Shown here: positions 44,938 to 53,006 of the stretch, in pieces
Position numbering within the stretch: the stretch's first letter is position 1
Layout: every line of letters begins with the position of its first letter
Source: an uncultured Bacilli bacterium
GTDB taxonomy: Bacteria; Bacillota_I; Bacilli_A; RF39; UBA660
DNA length: 64,000 bases
Direction: 5' to 3'
Assembly (NCBI GenBank): GCA_934097085.1
Contig: CAKONK010000007.1
Coordinates: 11,947-75,946, forward strand
Made by a program: the position numbers and the translations under genes
The notes under the pieces: generated by a model
What the model saw: the letters and a program-made list of their open reading frames with translations, nothing else
What the model was told of the DNA's origin: nothing
Databases searched by the model: none

Positions 44938-47067
44938 CTATAATTTTATCTTATAGCTTTCCATTTCCAAATCTAAATAACACTCGTATTTAACATTTAA
45001 ATAAAACCTATATAATTTATTAAATATATTAGTTAAATGTGCAATTATTTCCATACTTTCTAGTTCTTGAAAATTAATATTCAGCATATTTAAAATATCA
45101 CTAATATCAGCAGTTTTATCAATATTTAAAATTTCTTTTTTAGTTTTATCTATTTCCTGTAATAAAATTGATAAATAATTTTTAATTGGCTCTTCATAAT
45201 TAATTTGCATTTGCATATTTGTATAATCTTTAATTACCTCAAGGATCTCTTCCTTATTTAGATAGTTTCTTATGCTAAGTAATATTACATTTAAATATGT
45301 TCTTATGTTTAAAATAAATTTATCCATATCTTCATAAGGTTTATTTCCCCCAGTAAGAAGATAATTTTCTAATTTTTGTTTTTCACTTTCTAAATATTTT
45401 TTTAAATCATCAGTTATATTTTGTTCTACATAAGGAAGTAAATTATTTGATAAAGAATAAAAGTCTTCCTCTAAAGAATTATTTATTATTATTTCTTCCT
45501 TATTTAAAATGCTTATTAAAATATTTGCTTCATCTAACATATCATATACATCTAAATTTTTTTCAAATTTTTGATAAAGGCTATCTTTTAATTCATTAAG
45601 TCTTATTAAAAGATTTGTATATAGTCCTTCTTTGCTTTGTAAAGTTAAACCTTTATTTGAAACTTTTAAAATCTCTAAATCTTCATTATATTTATCAACA
45701 ATTAATTTAAGTTTATCATTTACTTTTTCCTTATCAAGTCCAAAATAATCAATAGATTTTATTTCTTCAATTACATCATCCGCAATTAAAGTTGCTTTAT
45801 TTACTTCTTGATTTTGATCTTTAGTTTGTTCTAATTCATCGATTACAAAATGAACATTATCATTTTTAAGTATTCTTTTTATTTTATTTTGAACTTTTTT
45901 AGAAAGTTCAGTACCACATAATGTAATGTCAATATCAGATAATGATGCATCTTTTTTAAAATAATATAAAGGAATTTTATAAACTTCATTATCAAACTTA
46001 AAATTAACTCCAGCTTCAAGTTCGCCTCTAGAATTTTTTAATAATGTTCGAATATTTTTACTATCCAGTTTTCTATCTAATCTGATAAAATAGTTTAGGA
46101 AATTTAAAAGTTCATTTTCATCTTTATAGGTTAATGTTAATTTGCTATTTTTACCAAATATATATGTAAAACCAATATAACTAAAATTAATAATACTTTT
46201 CATTAGCTCTATGTTACAAGGAATTTTTAAATTATTAACTAAATCAGAAGAGGCAAAAGTTTGTTTAGCAACATGCCCATTAAAATCTTTATCAAAAACA
46301 AGTGAGTTTATTTTATTCGAATAAAAATTATATAAATAATCAACTTGTTTTACACTATCAGGAATATATATATCATACAAAAAACCATTACCTGTATATT
46401 TAGATATAAGTTCACAGTTTACCTGTAAAACTGTTTTTGGAATATTTATTTTTATTAAAGTTTTTGATTTTCCTAAGACTATTTTACCATTTTCATATTT
46501 AATAGTCATTTTTCTAGTGTGCGCAGGGAGTTCAATTTTATCAAGAATTCCATTAACAACATTGCATTTTGCTTCATATGAATCGATTCTATCTACATCT
46601 TTAACATCAAAAATTTTAGGTAATATTGTATCATTTAAATAAACATTTGGTAAAGCATCATTTAAATAATCACTATTAAACATACTCATAACAGTACTTC
46701 TTGTATAATTGGTATTAAGACAAGTAAAATATTTACCATTATCTTTCCATTCTAAAGGAACTATCTTATAAAAGTTTTTTCCATCAAAAATTATGTCAAC
46801 AGCTAAATCACAAACCTCATATTTTTCTTCATTAATTGATTCAATTTTTTCTTCCTTTTTAGTGTTAATTGTATCTACTCTAGGTATCAAATAAATATCT
46901 TCATATAGTTTTTCAATTTCTTTTCTATTTTCAATTAATTTTTTTTCAAAACCGAAAAATAATTTACCATCTTTATTTTGAATAGCTTTAATAAATTTAC
47001 CTACATCGCCATCGATATGCATCGTAAGTTTACCATCAGAATTAAAGTCTAAATATAATTTATCCAT
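44938..47067 (-). CDS. Large array paralog B1 (709 residues)
   Basis: First gene of the array and close sister of B2 over its whole length (MDKLYLDFNSDGKLTMHIDGD, EEKYEVCDLAVD, LEWKDNGKYFTCLN, FLYDIYIPDSVKQVDYL, NLKIPCNIELMKS). The helical C-terminus begins near VIEEIKSIDYFGLDKEKVNDKL. Start at ATG 47067 behind AAAAGGGGG. The leader, GTGGTAGAATAT plus CTTACC and AAAAGGGGGAT, is repeated almost exactly before B2, so the duplicated unit included promoter and ribosome binding site. No signal peptide or TM. Function unknown. Confidence 0.75.
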   Translation of the reverse strand: MDKLYLDFNSDGKLTMHIDGDVGKFIKAIQNKDGKLFFGFEKKLIENRKEIEKLYEDIYLIPRVDTINTKKEEKIESINEEKYEVCDLAVDIIFDGKNFYKIVPLEWKDNGKYFTCLNTNYTRSTVMSMFNSDYLNDALPNVYLNDTILPKIFDVKDVDRIDSYEAKCNVVNGILDKIELPAHTRKMTIKYENGKIVLGKSKTLIKINIPKTVLQVNCELISKYTGNGFLYDIYIPDSVKQVDYLYNFYSNKINSLVFDKDFNGHVAKQTFASSDLVNNLKIPCNIELMKSIINFSYIGFTYIFGKNSKLTLTYKDENELLNFLNYFIRLDRKLDSKNIRTLLKNSRGELEAGVNFKFDNEVYKIPLYYFKKDASLSDIDITLCGTELSKKVQNKIKRILKNDNVHFVIDELEQTKDQNQEVNKATLIADDVIEEIKSIDYFGLDKEKVNDKLKLIVDKYNEDLEILKVSNKGLTLQSKEGLYTNLLIRLNELKDSLYQKFEKNLDVYDMLDEANILISILNKEEIIINNSLEEDFYSLSNNLLPYVEQNITDDLKKYLESEKQKLENYLLTGGNKPYEDMDKFILNIRTYLNVILLSIRNYLNKEEILEVIKDYTNMQMQINYEEPIKNYLSILLQEIDKTKKEILNIDKTADISDILNMLNINFQELESMEIIAHLTNIFNKLYRFYLNVKYECYLDLEMESYKIKL

Positions 47068-47090
47068 ATATCCCCCTTTTGGTAAGGTAT

Positions 47091-47119
47091 ATTCTACCAC
47101 AGGAATGATAATTATACAA
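47091..47119 (-). promoter_or_regulatory. Promoter of the large paralog array (B1)
   Basis: On the minus strand TTGTAT (47114-47119), 17-base spacer, TAGAAT (47091-47096). The predicted start lies about 16 bases before the B1 start codon. The divergent SH3 gene begins at 47197. Confidence 0.55.
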
Positions 47120-47196
47120 TAATCAATGTAAACATAATTTTTAAAAGTAGCAATAAATAGTAAAATATGATAAGATATTTTTAAGGAAGTGAAAGT

Positions 47197-47829
47197 GTGA
47201 AAAAATTTTTTATAACATTACTTTGTATTGGACTTGTAGTCGGAGGATTTATTGGAGTAAAAAAATATCGTGCAGCTAAAGTTGAGGAAAGAAGAATTGA
47301 GGAAGCTAAAAAAGGATGGCATGTAGAAATTCTTACTGATTATATTAATATTAGAGATCAAGCAGATAGATATTCAAACATTCTTGGTCAAGTTAAAAAA
47401 GGCGGTATTTATAAAGTAATTAAATATAGTTTAAATGATCCTAACCTATATTGGTATTACGTACAGCTTCCCGAAGGTAAACGTGGATGGATTGCAAATA
47501 ATACCTCAGGAACATATTTAAAAGATTGGAATAATCCCGAAGATATTGCTACACCAATTATTAAATTTAAGGAAAACGTTTATAAAGTAGTAAGTATTAA
47601 TGATATTAATTATAATCATTTAGAGCCTTGGGATGATAAAGATGATTATAAAATAACTCATATTGTTTATCATGAAGTTGATGCATTAAGAGGTATTGAC
47701 CAATACTGGATTAAATATACAATAACAGATGCATCAGGAAAATATTCTTCGAAAACACAAAAAATTGAATTTGAAAATAAACCATCTGAAGATGAAGTAA
47801 CATCATTTGCATATTATGATCCAGATTAA
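47197..47829 (+). CDS. Membrane-anchored SH3-domain protein
   Basis: A 210-residue protein starting with GTG at 47197 behind AAGGAAGTG. The first 24 residues form a TM anchor or signal (FFITLLCIGLVVGGFIGV) followed by a charged stalk. Residues about 45-110 are a bacterial SH3-type domain (TDYINIRDQADRYSNILGQVKKGGIYKVI..., WYYVQLPEGKRGWIANNTSG), the fold used to bind wall peptides. The C-terminal about 95 residues are beta-rich and unrecognised. It is probably extracytoplasmic, facing the cell wall, and is divergent from the array. Confidence 0.8.
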   Translation: MKKFFITLLCIGLVVGGFIGVKKYRAAKVEERRIEEAKKGWHVEILTDYINIRDQADRYSNILGQVKKGGIYKVIKYSLNDPNLYWYYVQLPEGKRGWIANNTSGTYLKDWNNPEDIATPIIKFKENVYKVVSINDINYNHLEPWDDKDDYKITHIVYHEVDALRGIDQYWIKYTITDASGKYSSKTQKIEFENKPSEDEVTSFAYYDPD

Positions 47830-47857
47830 ACTTAAGTATTTTGCTTAAGTTTTTTTT
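47828..47857 (+). terminator. Terminator of the SH3-domain gene
   Basis: ACTTAAG/CTTAAGT stem, loop of 7, then T8; begins at the stop codon. Confidence 0.85.
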
Positions 47858-47897
47858 GCAAAATAAAAAAGCTTATACATTCATATAAACTTTAATA

Positions 47898-49166
47898 TTA
47901 ATCTTTTAAAGTACCTATAGGAACAACTAATACACCATTTGGTGTTACATAAGCCATATCTGTGCCTGTAATAACCATCAAAAGTTTTGGTTTAATTTTC
48001 ATTTCATGACTTTCATTTATAAGTTTATTTAACTCAAGTAAATGTTTTTCCGCTTCATCAATTCGATTTCCACTTAACTTAACCTCTACAAGAGCATAAG
48101 AACCATCATCATAATGAATTACATTGTCGCACTCTAGGCCGTATCTGTCGCGATAATGTTGAAGATGTCCCCCATACTTTCTGGCATAAATACTTAAATC
48201 TCTATTAACAAGGTTTTCAAATAAAAGACCGAATGTATTTATATCAAGCATAAGTTCACTTGTAGAACATCCTAAGGCAGCAACGGCTAAAGAAGGATCA
48301 ACAAAAGACTTTTTTGGAGATGTCCTAATAGCAGTTTTACTACGAATATTTGGATTCCACGCTTCAATTTCCTCGATAATATATAATCTTTTAAATATGT
48401 TAATATAAGATTTTATTGTTGTTTCAGATATATCAAAGGCATTTGATCTTATATCATCATATAATGCCTGATCAGAATCTATTGTAGAATCTTGTCTTGC
48501 ATAACATTTTAAAATATTTCGAGCTAAAATTGGATCTCTTCTAACTTTATCTATATTTGAAATGTCACTGTCGCAAAGTAAATCTATATAATTTTTAGGC
48601 GTTTTTAAAGCTAAATTTTCCGGTAATTTTATTGAATTAGGCCAACCACCGCGACATAATACATAAGCAATTTTTTCATAGGTTAAATCAGTTTTTATTC
48701 CATCAATATTTTTATTGCCATTCATAAGTTCTTGTAAAGATATTTTACCATTAGAATCGCCTGACTCATATAAACTCATCGGTTTCATATCTATATTTGC
48801 AAATCTACCTACACCACTATGAAGATTAGAAAACTCCTTTGGTGTTGCTGACCCAGTCAAAATATATTCACCAAATAGTCCACTACTATCAACTGAATAC
48901 CTTACTGCATTCCAAAGAACAGGCGCAACTTGCCATTCATCAATTAGTCTTGGTTTATCACCCTGCAATAGTAATGACGGTTTAGTATTAGCAAGTTCAA
49001 TATAATTACTCTGTAAATCGGGGTTTTGCATTTCTAAAACACTTTTGGCATGTTGTTTAGCACTTGTAGTTTTTCCACACCACTTTGGCCCACGAATTTG
49101 TACTGCACCACATACCTTTAGTTGCTCACTTATTTCATCATCAATAATTCTTTTAACATATTCCAT
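47898..49166 (-). CDS. AAA_14/DUF4143 ATPase with PD-(D/E)XK-like C-terminus (copy 2)
   Basis: Paralog of the ATPase at 9103-10374: P-loop RGPKWCGKTTSA, Walker B-like RLIDEW, TGSATPKEF, CRGGWPNS and SPKKSFVDPSLAVAALG all have counterparts there. The C-terminal D...E-x-K arrangement is CDNVIHYDDGSYALVEVKLSG. I begin at ATG 49166, behind GGAGAAAAATT, giving 422 residues. Three 23-bp direct repeats lie 58-126 bases upstream, same number, spacing and position as at copy 1 but different sequence. Function of the family is unresolved; self-regulation through the iterons is inferred. Confidence 0.87.
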   Translation of the reverse strand: MEYVKRIIDDEISEQLKVCGAVQIRGPKWCGKTTSAKQHAKSVLEMQNPDLQSNYIELANTKPSLLLQGDKPRLIDEWQVAPVLWNAVRYSVDSSGLFGEYILTGSATPKEFSNLHSGVGRFANIDMKPMSLYESGDSNGKISLQELMNGNKNIDGIKTDLTYEKIAYVLCRGGWPNSIKLPENLALKTPKNYIDLLCDSDISNIDKVRRDPILARNILKCYARQDSTIDSDQALYDDIRSNAFDISETTIKSYINIFKRLYIIEEIEAWNPNIRSKTAIRTSPKKSFVDPSLAVAALGCSTSELMLDINTFGLLFENLVNRDLSIYARKYGGHLQHYRDRYGLECDNVIHYDDGSYALVEVKLSGNRIDEAEKHLLELNKLINESHEMKIKPKLLMVITGTDMAYVTPNGVLVVPIGTLKD

Positions 49167-49223
49167 AATTTTTCTCCTTAGATAGTATAAATATACCATA
49201 TTTTATACATTTTGTAAATCATG

Positions 49224-49292
49224 TTGACTACTTTTGTGGCATTTTGTTGACTAGATTTGTGGTATTTTGTTGACTAGATTTGTGATAAAAAG
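49224..49292. repeat. Three 23-bp direct repeats upstream of ATPase copy 2
   Basis: Units begin at 49224, 49247 and 49270, an exact 23-bp period. Core on the plus strand: TTGACTA-GATTTGTGG-TATTTTG (first unit has CTTTT instead of GATTT). The third unit diverges in its last 8 bases. Confidence 0.85.
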
Positions 49293-49316
49293 TTTTTTCA
49301 TATTTCAATTCCAAAT

Positions 49317-49336
49317 AAAAAAGCCCTTGTGGGCCT
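49317..49336 (-). terminator. Terminator of the coat-protein gene
   Basis: GGCCC/GGGCT-type stem (GCCC with GGGC, loop of 4) followed by T6 on the minus strand, 8 bases past the stop codon. Confidence 0.8.
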
Positions 49337-49343
49337 TAAAAGT

Positions 49344-49781
49344 TTAGCAAACGCAATCTACATAACAATCAGTTAAACATCTAATACAGCATAGACAGCT
49401 ACAATCCATTGTGAAGAATGAATTCGTAGAAACATAAGGATTTAGTGATGTTTCATCTGGATTAGTTACTAAAACTCTGAAAGTACAACAATTGCCCTCG
49501 ATTTTCTCTACTCTAAATACAGTTGAGCAAGTATCACTTGTAGTTCCTGCAGCGCAAGCTGTTGCTTCTTTAGCTATTGGCATTGACCAAGGTTGTCCAT
49601 TTGCACAGCATGTATATAGCATTACTGGTCTTGTATTACAAATAAGGCAATTTGCTCCACCACCTAGCATAGGTCTATCACATGTATCTAAACAGTTCTC
49701 TGGACAAGCATTTTCCTGAAGTACTAATATAACTGATAATATTTCATTTATGCAGTTTCCATTTTTATTTGTGCTATTCAT
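49344..49781 (-). CDS. CotY/CotZ-family spore coat protein
   Basis: A cysteine-rich 145-residue protein matching CotY/CotZ, which form a disulfide-linked crystalline crust on Bacillus spores. The shared blocks are CINEILSVILVLQENACPENC at the N-terminus, TVFRVEKIEGNCCTFRVL in the centre, and FTMDCSCLCCIRCL at the end; 18 or more Cys are spread along it. It starts at ATG 49781 behind GAGAGGG. It is a single-gene transcript with its own terminator. It is the best evidence in this window that the organism or a recent ancestor sporulates. A general exported cross-linked coat role outside spores cannot be excluded. Confidence 0.85.
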   Translation of the reverse strand: MNSTNKNGNCINEILSVILVLQENACPENCLDTCDRPMLGGGANCLICNTRPVMLYTCCANGQPWSMPIAKEATACAAGTTSDTCSTVFRVEKIEGNCCTFRVLVTNPDETSLNPYVSTNSFFTMDCSCLCCIRCLTDCYVDCVC

Positions 49782-49885
49782 AAATAATCACCCTCTCTTT
49801 TACTTTCATTATAATTTATGTGAAAAAACAAAAAATGTGATTTACATAATAAAGTTATTTTGATAAAATTATTATTGGAGGAAAT

Positions 49886-50209
49886 ATGTTAAATAATATT
49901 TATGTACAATATGCTATTATAGCAATAATTATTACCCTTATCGTTTTAGTGGTTTTAAAACTTAGAAAGAAAAACTTTAATATCGAAGCAAATAAACTTA
50001 TCACATATCTTGGTGGTAAAGATAACATAATAAATGCCGAAGCAAATATGAGTAGATTTAAAGTCATTTTAAAAGATACTAAACTTGTAGATAAGGAAGG
50101 TATTCAAAAACTTGGTGCTCAAGGTATTGTTGAAATCGATAATCAATTAAAAATAATATTTGGTAAAGATGCCAAAACTCTAAAAAAATATATTAGCGAA
50201 ATTGTCTAA
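49886..50209 (+). CDS. Membrane-anchored PTS EIIB-like protein without the phospho-cysteine
   Basis: A 107-residue protein: one N-terminal TM helix (about residues 9-27), a KLRKKN turn, then a domain matching the glucose-family EIIB fold (ITYLGGKDNIINAEANMSRFKV, KLVDKEGIQKLGAQGIV, NQLKIIFGKDAKTLKKYI). In true EIIB the segment reads ACxTRLR, and its Cys carries the phosphate; here that position is Asn. It therefore cannot pass phosphate and is probably a sensor or scaffold. ATG 49886 follows GGAGG. No EIIC gene is nearby. Confidence 0.75.
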   Translation: MLNNIYVQYAIIAIIITLIVLVVLKLRKKNFNIEANKLITYLGGKDNIINAEANMSRFKVILKDTKLVDKEGIQKLGAQGIVEIDNQLKIIFGKDAKTLKKYISEIV

Positions 50210-50218
50210 TATATTTTT

Positions 50219-50512
50219 TTATACTTTTTCAATGTTTTTAATGTCCTTAATTGGAAGTTTTTCACCCTTTAAGGTTAATAGATAAGTACTTGTTTTACCT
50301 ACGATGACACATTCTTTAACATCATCAGCAAAATAAACTCGGCACCTTGATTTATAAACAAAATCTTTTGACGAAAATATTTTATTTATTTTACTAACTA
50401 TACTTTCATTTGAACTTGCCCCTGGAATAGACATCTTGCCATAAAAACGATCTTGTGAATTATTTAACTTTTTCTTTATTTCAAATGCCGATACACTTGG
50501 TAAATTATCCAT
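50219..50512 (-). CDS. Small protein of unknown function (97 residues)
   Basis: No signal or TM. Residues 1-45 are polar with SxxFEIKKKLNNSQDRFYGK; the C-terminal half alternates charged and hydrophobic residues (YKSRCRVYFADDVKECVIVGKTSTYLLTLKGEKLPIKDIKNIEKV), suggesting a small beta-barrel. The start at ATG 50512 has a weak ribosome binding site. It converges on the EIIB-like gene with only 9 bases between stop codons. Not recognised. Confidence 0.6.
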   Translation of the reverse strand: MDNLPSVSAFEIKKKLNNSQDRFYGKMSIPGASSNESIVSKINKIFSSKDFVYKSRCRVYFADDVKECVIVGKTSTYLLTLKGEKLPIKDIKNIEKV

Positions 50513-50568
50513 TTAAATCACCCACTATAATATATGATATTTTTTAAAATTTAGACAATAATAATAGT

Positions 50569-51627
50569 ATGAAACATATAAAAAGAAATATTTTAATATC
50601 TATATTTTTATTAATGATTATAAGTGTAATAAATATTTATAATGCGAAATACCTAAATAGTTTATATACTTATTACTATCTTAAAGATATTATTTGGTAT
50701 GTTTTAGGATTTATAACTTTCTTTTTTATAACTAAAATTAATACTAAAAAAATATTTAATATAAGTTTTATTTTATATATTATTAATATATTTTTACTTA
50801 TATTAACATTAATAATTGGTAAAGAAATAAATGGTTCTAAAGGTTGGCTTAAAATAGGAAGTATATCTATTCAACCAAGTGAATTTATGAAACTTACTCT
50901 TACCCTATTTTTAATTGAAATTTCCCTTATCAAAGAAAAAAATACTATAAATATTTTAAAATTGATAATTATTACATTTATTCCTTCATTACTAGTATTT
51001 TTAGAACCTGATACAGGAGCCATAATATTTTATATTATAATTTTTATAACAATATTATTTACAAAAAATATAAATAATAAATATAAGATAATTTTAGGTA
51101 TAAGTTTATTTCTTATTTTTATATCAGGAATTTATTTAATAAAAAATCCTTCGTTAATTGAAAATATTTTTAGTAATGAAAGCTATCGTATAAAAAGAAT
51201 ATTAAACTATAAAGAAAGTTATCAAATGGATATGGCTCTTACAAATATTTATAGTACACCTTTTATAAGAAATGGTTTTAATAAAATACTTCTCTATTTA
51301 CCCGAAGGTATAACTGATTTTATATTAGATTTTACTATTGGTAATTTTGGATTTATCAGTTTATATATAATTTTACTTTTATATTTAAATATTATTTTTA
51401 ATCTATGTAAACTTATTAAAAGTTCTAATGATAAAAAAACTAATTACTTAATAATTAGCTTTATCATTATGTTTTTTATTAATATTGTAATTAATGTTTC
51501 TATGAACCTTGGCACTTTTCCAATTATTGGTATAACACTTCCTTTTCTTTCTTATGGTGGAAGTAGCCTACTTTTTTACTTTATCTTTTTAGGAATTATA
51601 TTTTCTTTAATTAGTAAGGAAACTTAG
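50569..51627 (+). CDS. SEDS-family protein (FtsW/RodA/SpoVE type)
   Basis: Polytopic SEDS glycosyltransferase, which polymerises lipid II together with a class B PBP. The hallmarks are GWLKIG...QPSEFMKLTL (about residues 97-112), FLEPDTGAIIF, and GITLPFLSYGGSSLLFY near the C-terminus. The catalytic-Asp region reads LPEGITDFILDFTIGNFGF: the Asp is kept, but the usual E-E-x-G after it is G-N-F-G. At 352 residues it is short for the family. There is no ribosome binding site before ATG 50569, only A/T-rich sequence. It could be a sporulation- or condition-specific member. Confidence 0.88.
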   Translation: MKHIKRNILISIFLLMIISVINIYNAKYLNSLYTYYYLKDIIWYVLGFITFFFITKINTKKIFNISFILYIINIFLLILTLIIGKEINGSKGWLKIGSISIQPSEFMKLTLTLFLIEISLIKEKNTINILKLIIITFIPSLLVFLEPDTGAIIFYIIIFITILFTKNINNKYKIILGISLFLIFISGIYLIKNPSLIENIFSNESYRIKRILNYKESYQMDMALTNIYSTPFIRNGFNKILLYLPEGITDFILDFTIGNFGFISLYIILLLYLNIIFNLCKLIKSSNDKKTNYLIISFIIMFFINIVINVSMNLGTFPIIGITLPFLSYGGSSLLFYFIFLGIIFSLISKET

Positions 51628-51823
51628 GAGTGTAGTATGAATAAGAATAATTTCCTGATGGATAATATGGATTAAATCCCATATTTGGTGCGGCATTTAT
51701 AATTGGTCTAGGTCTAGTAAGTCCAACTGCTGCTCCTCCGGCAAGGCCTCCGAGTAAAAATGGTACAAAAAATTGTCTATCAGAACCAATATATGTTGGA
51801 TTTATTTTTTTATATGGATACAT
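51611..51823 (-). CDS. Small Gly/Pro/Tyr-rich protein (70 residues)
   Basis: Starts MYPYKKINPTYIGSDRQFF, then a short hydrophobic Gly-rich stretch (FLLGGLAGGAAVGL) and a Tyr/Pro/Asn-rich tail (PYYPSGNYSYSYYTPKFPY). ATG 51823 follows AGAAAGGATGG, a good ribosome binding site. Its 3' end overlaps the end of the SEDS gene by 17 bases. Composition recalls small spore-coat or exosporium proteins, but I recognise no family. Confidence 0.55.
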   Translation of the reverse strand: MYPYKKINPTYIGSDRQFFVPFLLGGLAGGAAVGLTRPRPIINAAPNMGFNPYYPSGNYSYSYYTPKFPY

Positions 51824-51919
51824 TTAAAACCCATCCTTTCTATAATAAAATATGTAAAAAGTTTAAATTAACAAGTTAAATAGCCTAATTTCTTTTATTT
51901 ATCATAAAATTTTAATATA

Positions 51920-52267
51920 ATGATTAGAAATTTTCCTCCAAACTATGATCCAAATTTATTTTCAATGGTAGCTGCAATAGCGGGTGCTATTGTTGTCGGA
52001 GATTTTGATGATTATGAACTCAATTCTATTGGTAACTGGATAATTTTATTTGGCCAATATTTACTTACATTTGCATCTCAACAACAATTAATAGAGCAAA
52101 GAATTGAAGGTCATAATATTAATATAAATTCTAGAAAAGCTAAAATGGGAGGAAGTCCATATGATAATGGCAAAAGTAATTTAAATCAGCAATATGAAAT
52201 AGATTATCTTTTAAAGGCAATTAAAATAATCGAAGAAAAGTTAAATGAAATCAATAAAAAAATATAG
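51920..52267 (+). CDS. Hypothetical protein with hydrophobic N-terminal half (115 residues)
   Basis: N-terminal half is hydrophobic and Ala/Gly-rich (FSMVAAIAGAIVVGDFDDYELNSIGNWIILFGQYLLTFASQQQ), with an Asp cluster between two possible membrane-associated helices; the C-terminal third is a charged coiled-coil helix (IDYLLKAIKIIEEKLNEINKK). It has no ribosome binding site; the sequence before the ATG (AAAATTTTAATATA) is almost the same as that before the flippase gene at 2003. Not recognised. Confidence 0.6.
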   Translation: MIRNFPPNYDPNLFSMVAAIAGAIVVGDFDDYELNSIGNWIILFGQYLLTFASQQQLIEQRIEGHNININSRKAKMGGSPYDNGKSNLNQQYEIDYLLKAIKIIEEKLNEINKKI

Positions 52268-52287
52268 TAATTTATACTATAATTTTT
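52256..52287. terminator. Bidirectional terminator between convergent genes
   Basis: TATAGTA/TACTATA stem with loop ATTTA, followed by ATTTTTC on the plus strand and ATTTTTTT on the minus strand. It closes the two-protease operon and the 115-codon gene. Confidence 0.75.
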
Positions 52288-53006
52288 CTTACAAGTGTTT
52301 GATATTTATCATCATAATCAAAAACTGTGGTATTTTCATAAAAATTATAAAGTTTTGTTATATATTCACCAATAAATTTTGAAGCTTCATTATTATTGCC
52401 TATCATGTAAAGTGCAAAATGTTCAGCAATAAACTCATCAGGATTTCTTAATGAATACAATGAGTAATTTATATCACGCCTGTTCATCAGCATAAAAACC
52501 TTATTCATAAAGTATTTATCATCTAGTAAATAAAATATATTTGAAAAAATATGCCCTATTTCATGGTAAATAATTCCCTTTATATCAATAGGATATGTTC
52601 TATTAAGTGCATGGTTTTGAGTTAATTTATAATAAAAAGTTTCATAAGACCATGACTCATTAATTGCAATAGCTTGAAAAACTGGTTTCCTTACTATAAC
52701 TTTCACTTGCGAAGGATAATTATAATAAAAGTATGGATTTAAATCATTTTCATTTGGCATATTGTATGAAAAAGCAAATGTTTTATTTAATTTATTTAGA
52801 ACATCAATAATTTTTGCTTTACAATATACATTTAATAAACATTTACAAACCCTTTCAATTTCATCATAAACATTTTGAAAACTTGAAACATAATTTATTT
52901 TATTTTCAAGTCTTGGATATTTTTCAAATAATATTTCAAAAGCGTTTACAACTTCCCTAGCTATTTTATAATCAATACCCTTTAAATCAAAACTATTTTC
53001 TACCAT
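52272..53006 (-). CDS. HExxH zinc metalloprotease (operon copy 2)
   Basis: About 244 residues, no signal or TM. The catalytic helix is GIIYHEIGHIF (HEIGH); the likely third ligand is Glu in NPDEFIAEHFALYM about 45 residues later, a gluzincin-like layout also seen in phage head-protein peptidase domains. The N-terminus (GIDYKIAREVVNAFEILFEKYP) lines up with that of the second protease (56322-57047). Start at 53006, overlapping the upstream gene's end; 53018 is also possible. It is the last gene of the seven-gene run. Substrate unknown; the helical proteins encoded between the two proteases are obvious candidates (inference). Confidence 0.8.
   Translation of the reverse strand: MVENSFDLKGIDYKIAREVVNAFEILFEKYPRLENKINYVSSFQNVYDEIERVCKCLLNVYCKAKIIDVLNKLNKTFAFSYNMPNENDLNPYFYYNYPSQVKVIVRKPVFQAIAINESWSYETFYYKLTQNHALNRTYPIDIKGIIYHEIGHIFSNIFYLLDDKYFMNKVFMLMNRRDINYSLYSLRNPDEFIAEHFALYMIGNNNEASKFIGEYITKLYNFYENTTVFDYDDKYQTLVRKIIV

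Noticed and set aside
30300..47067. Diversity-generating retroelement acting on the lectin-like domains
   Set aside because: No reverse transcriptase or template repeat is visible, and differences between paralogs are spread along the genes, not focused at adenines.
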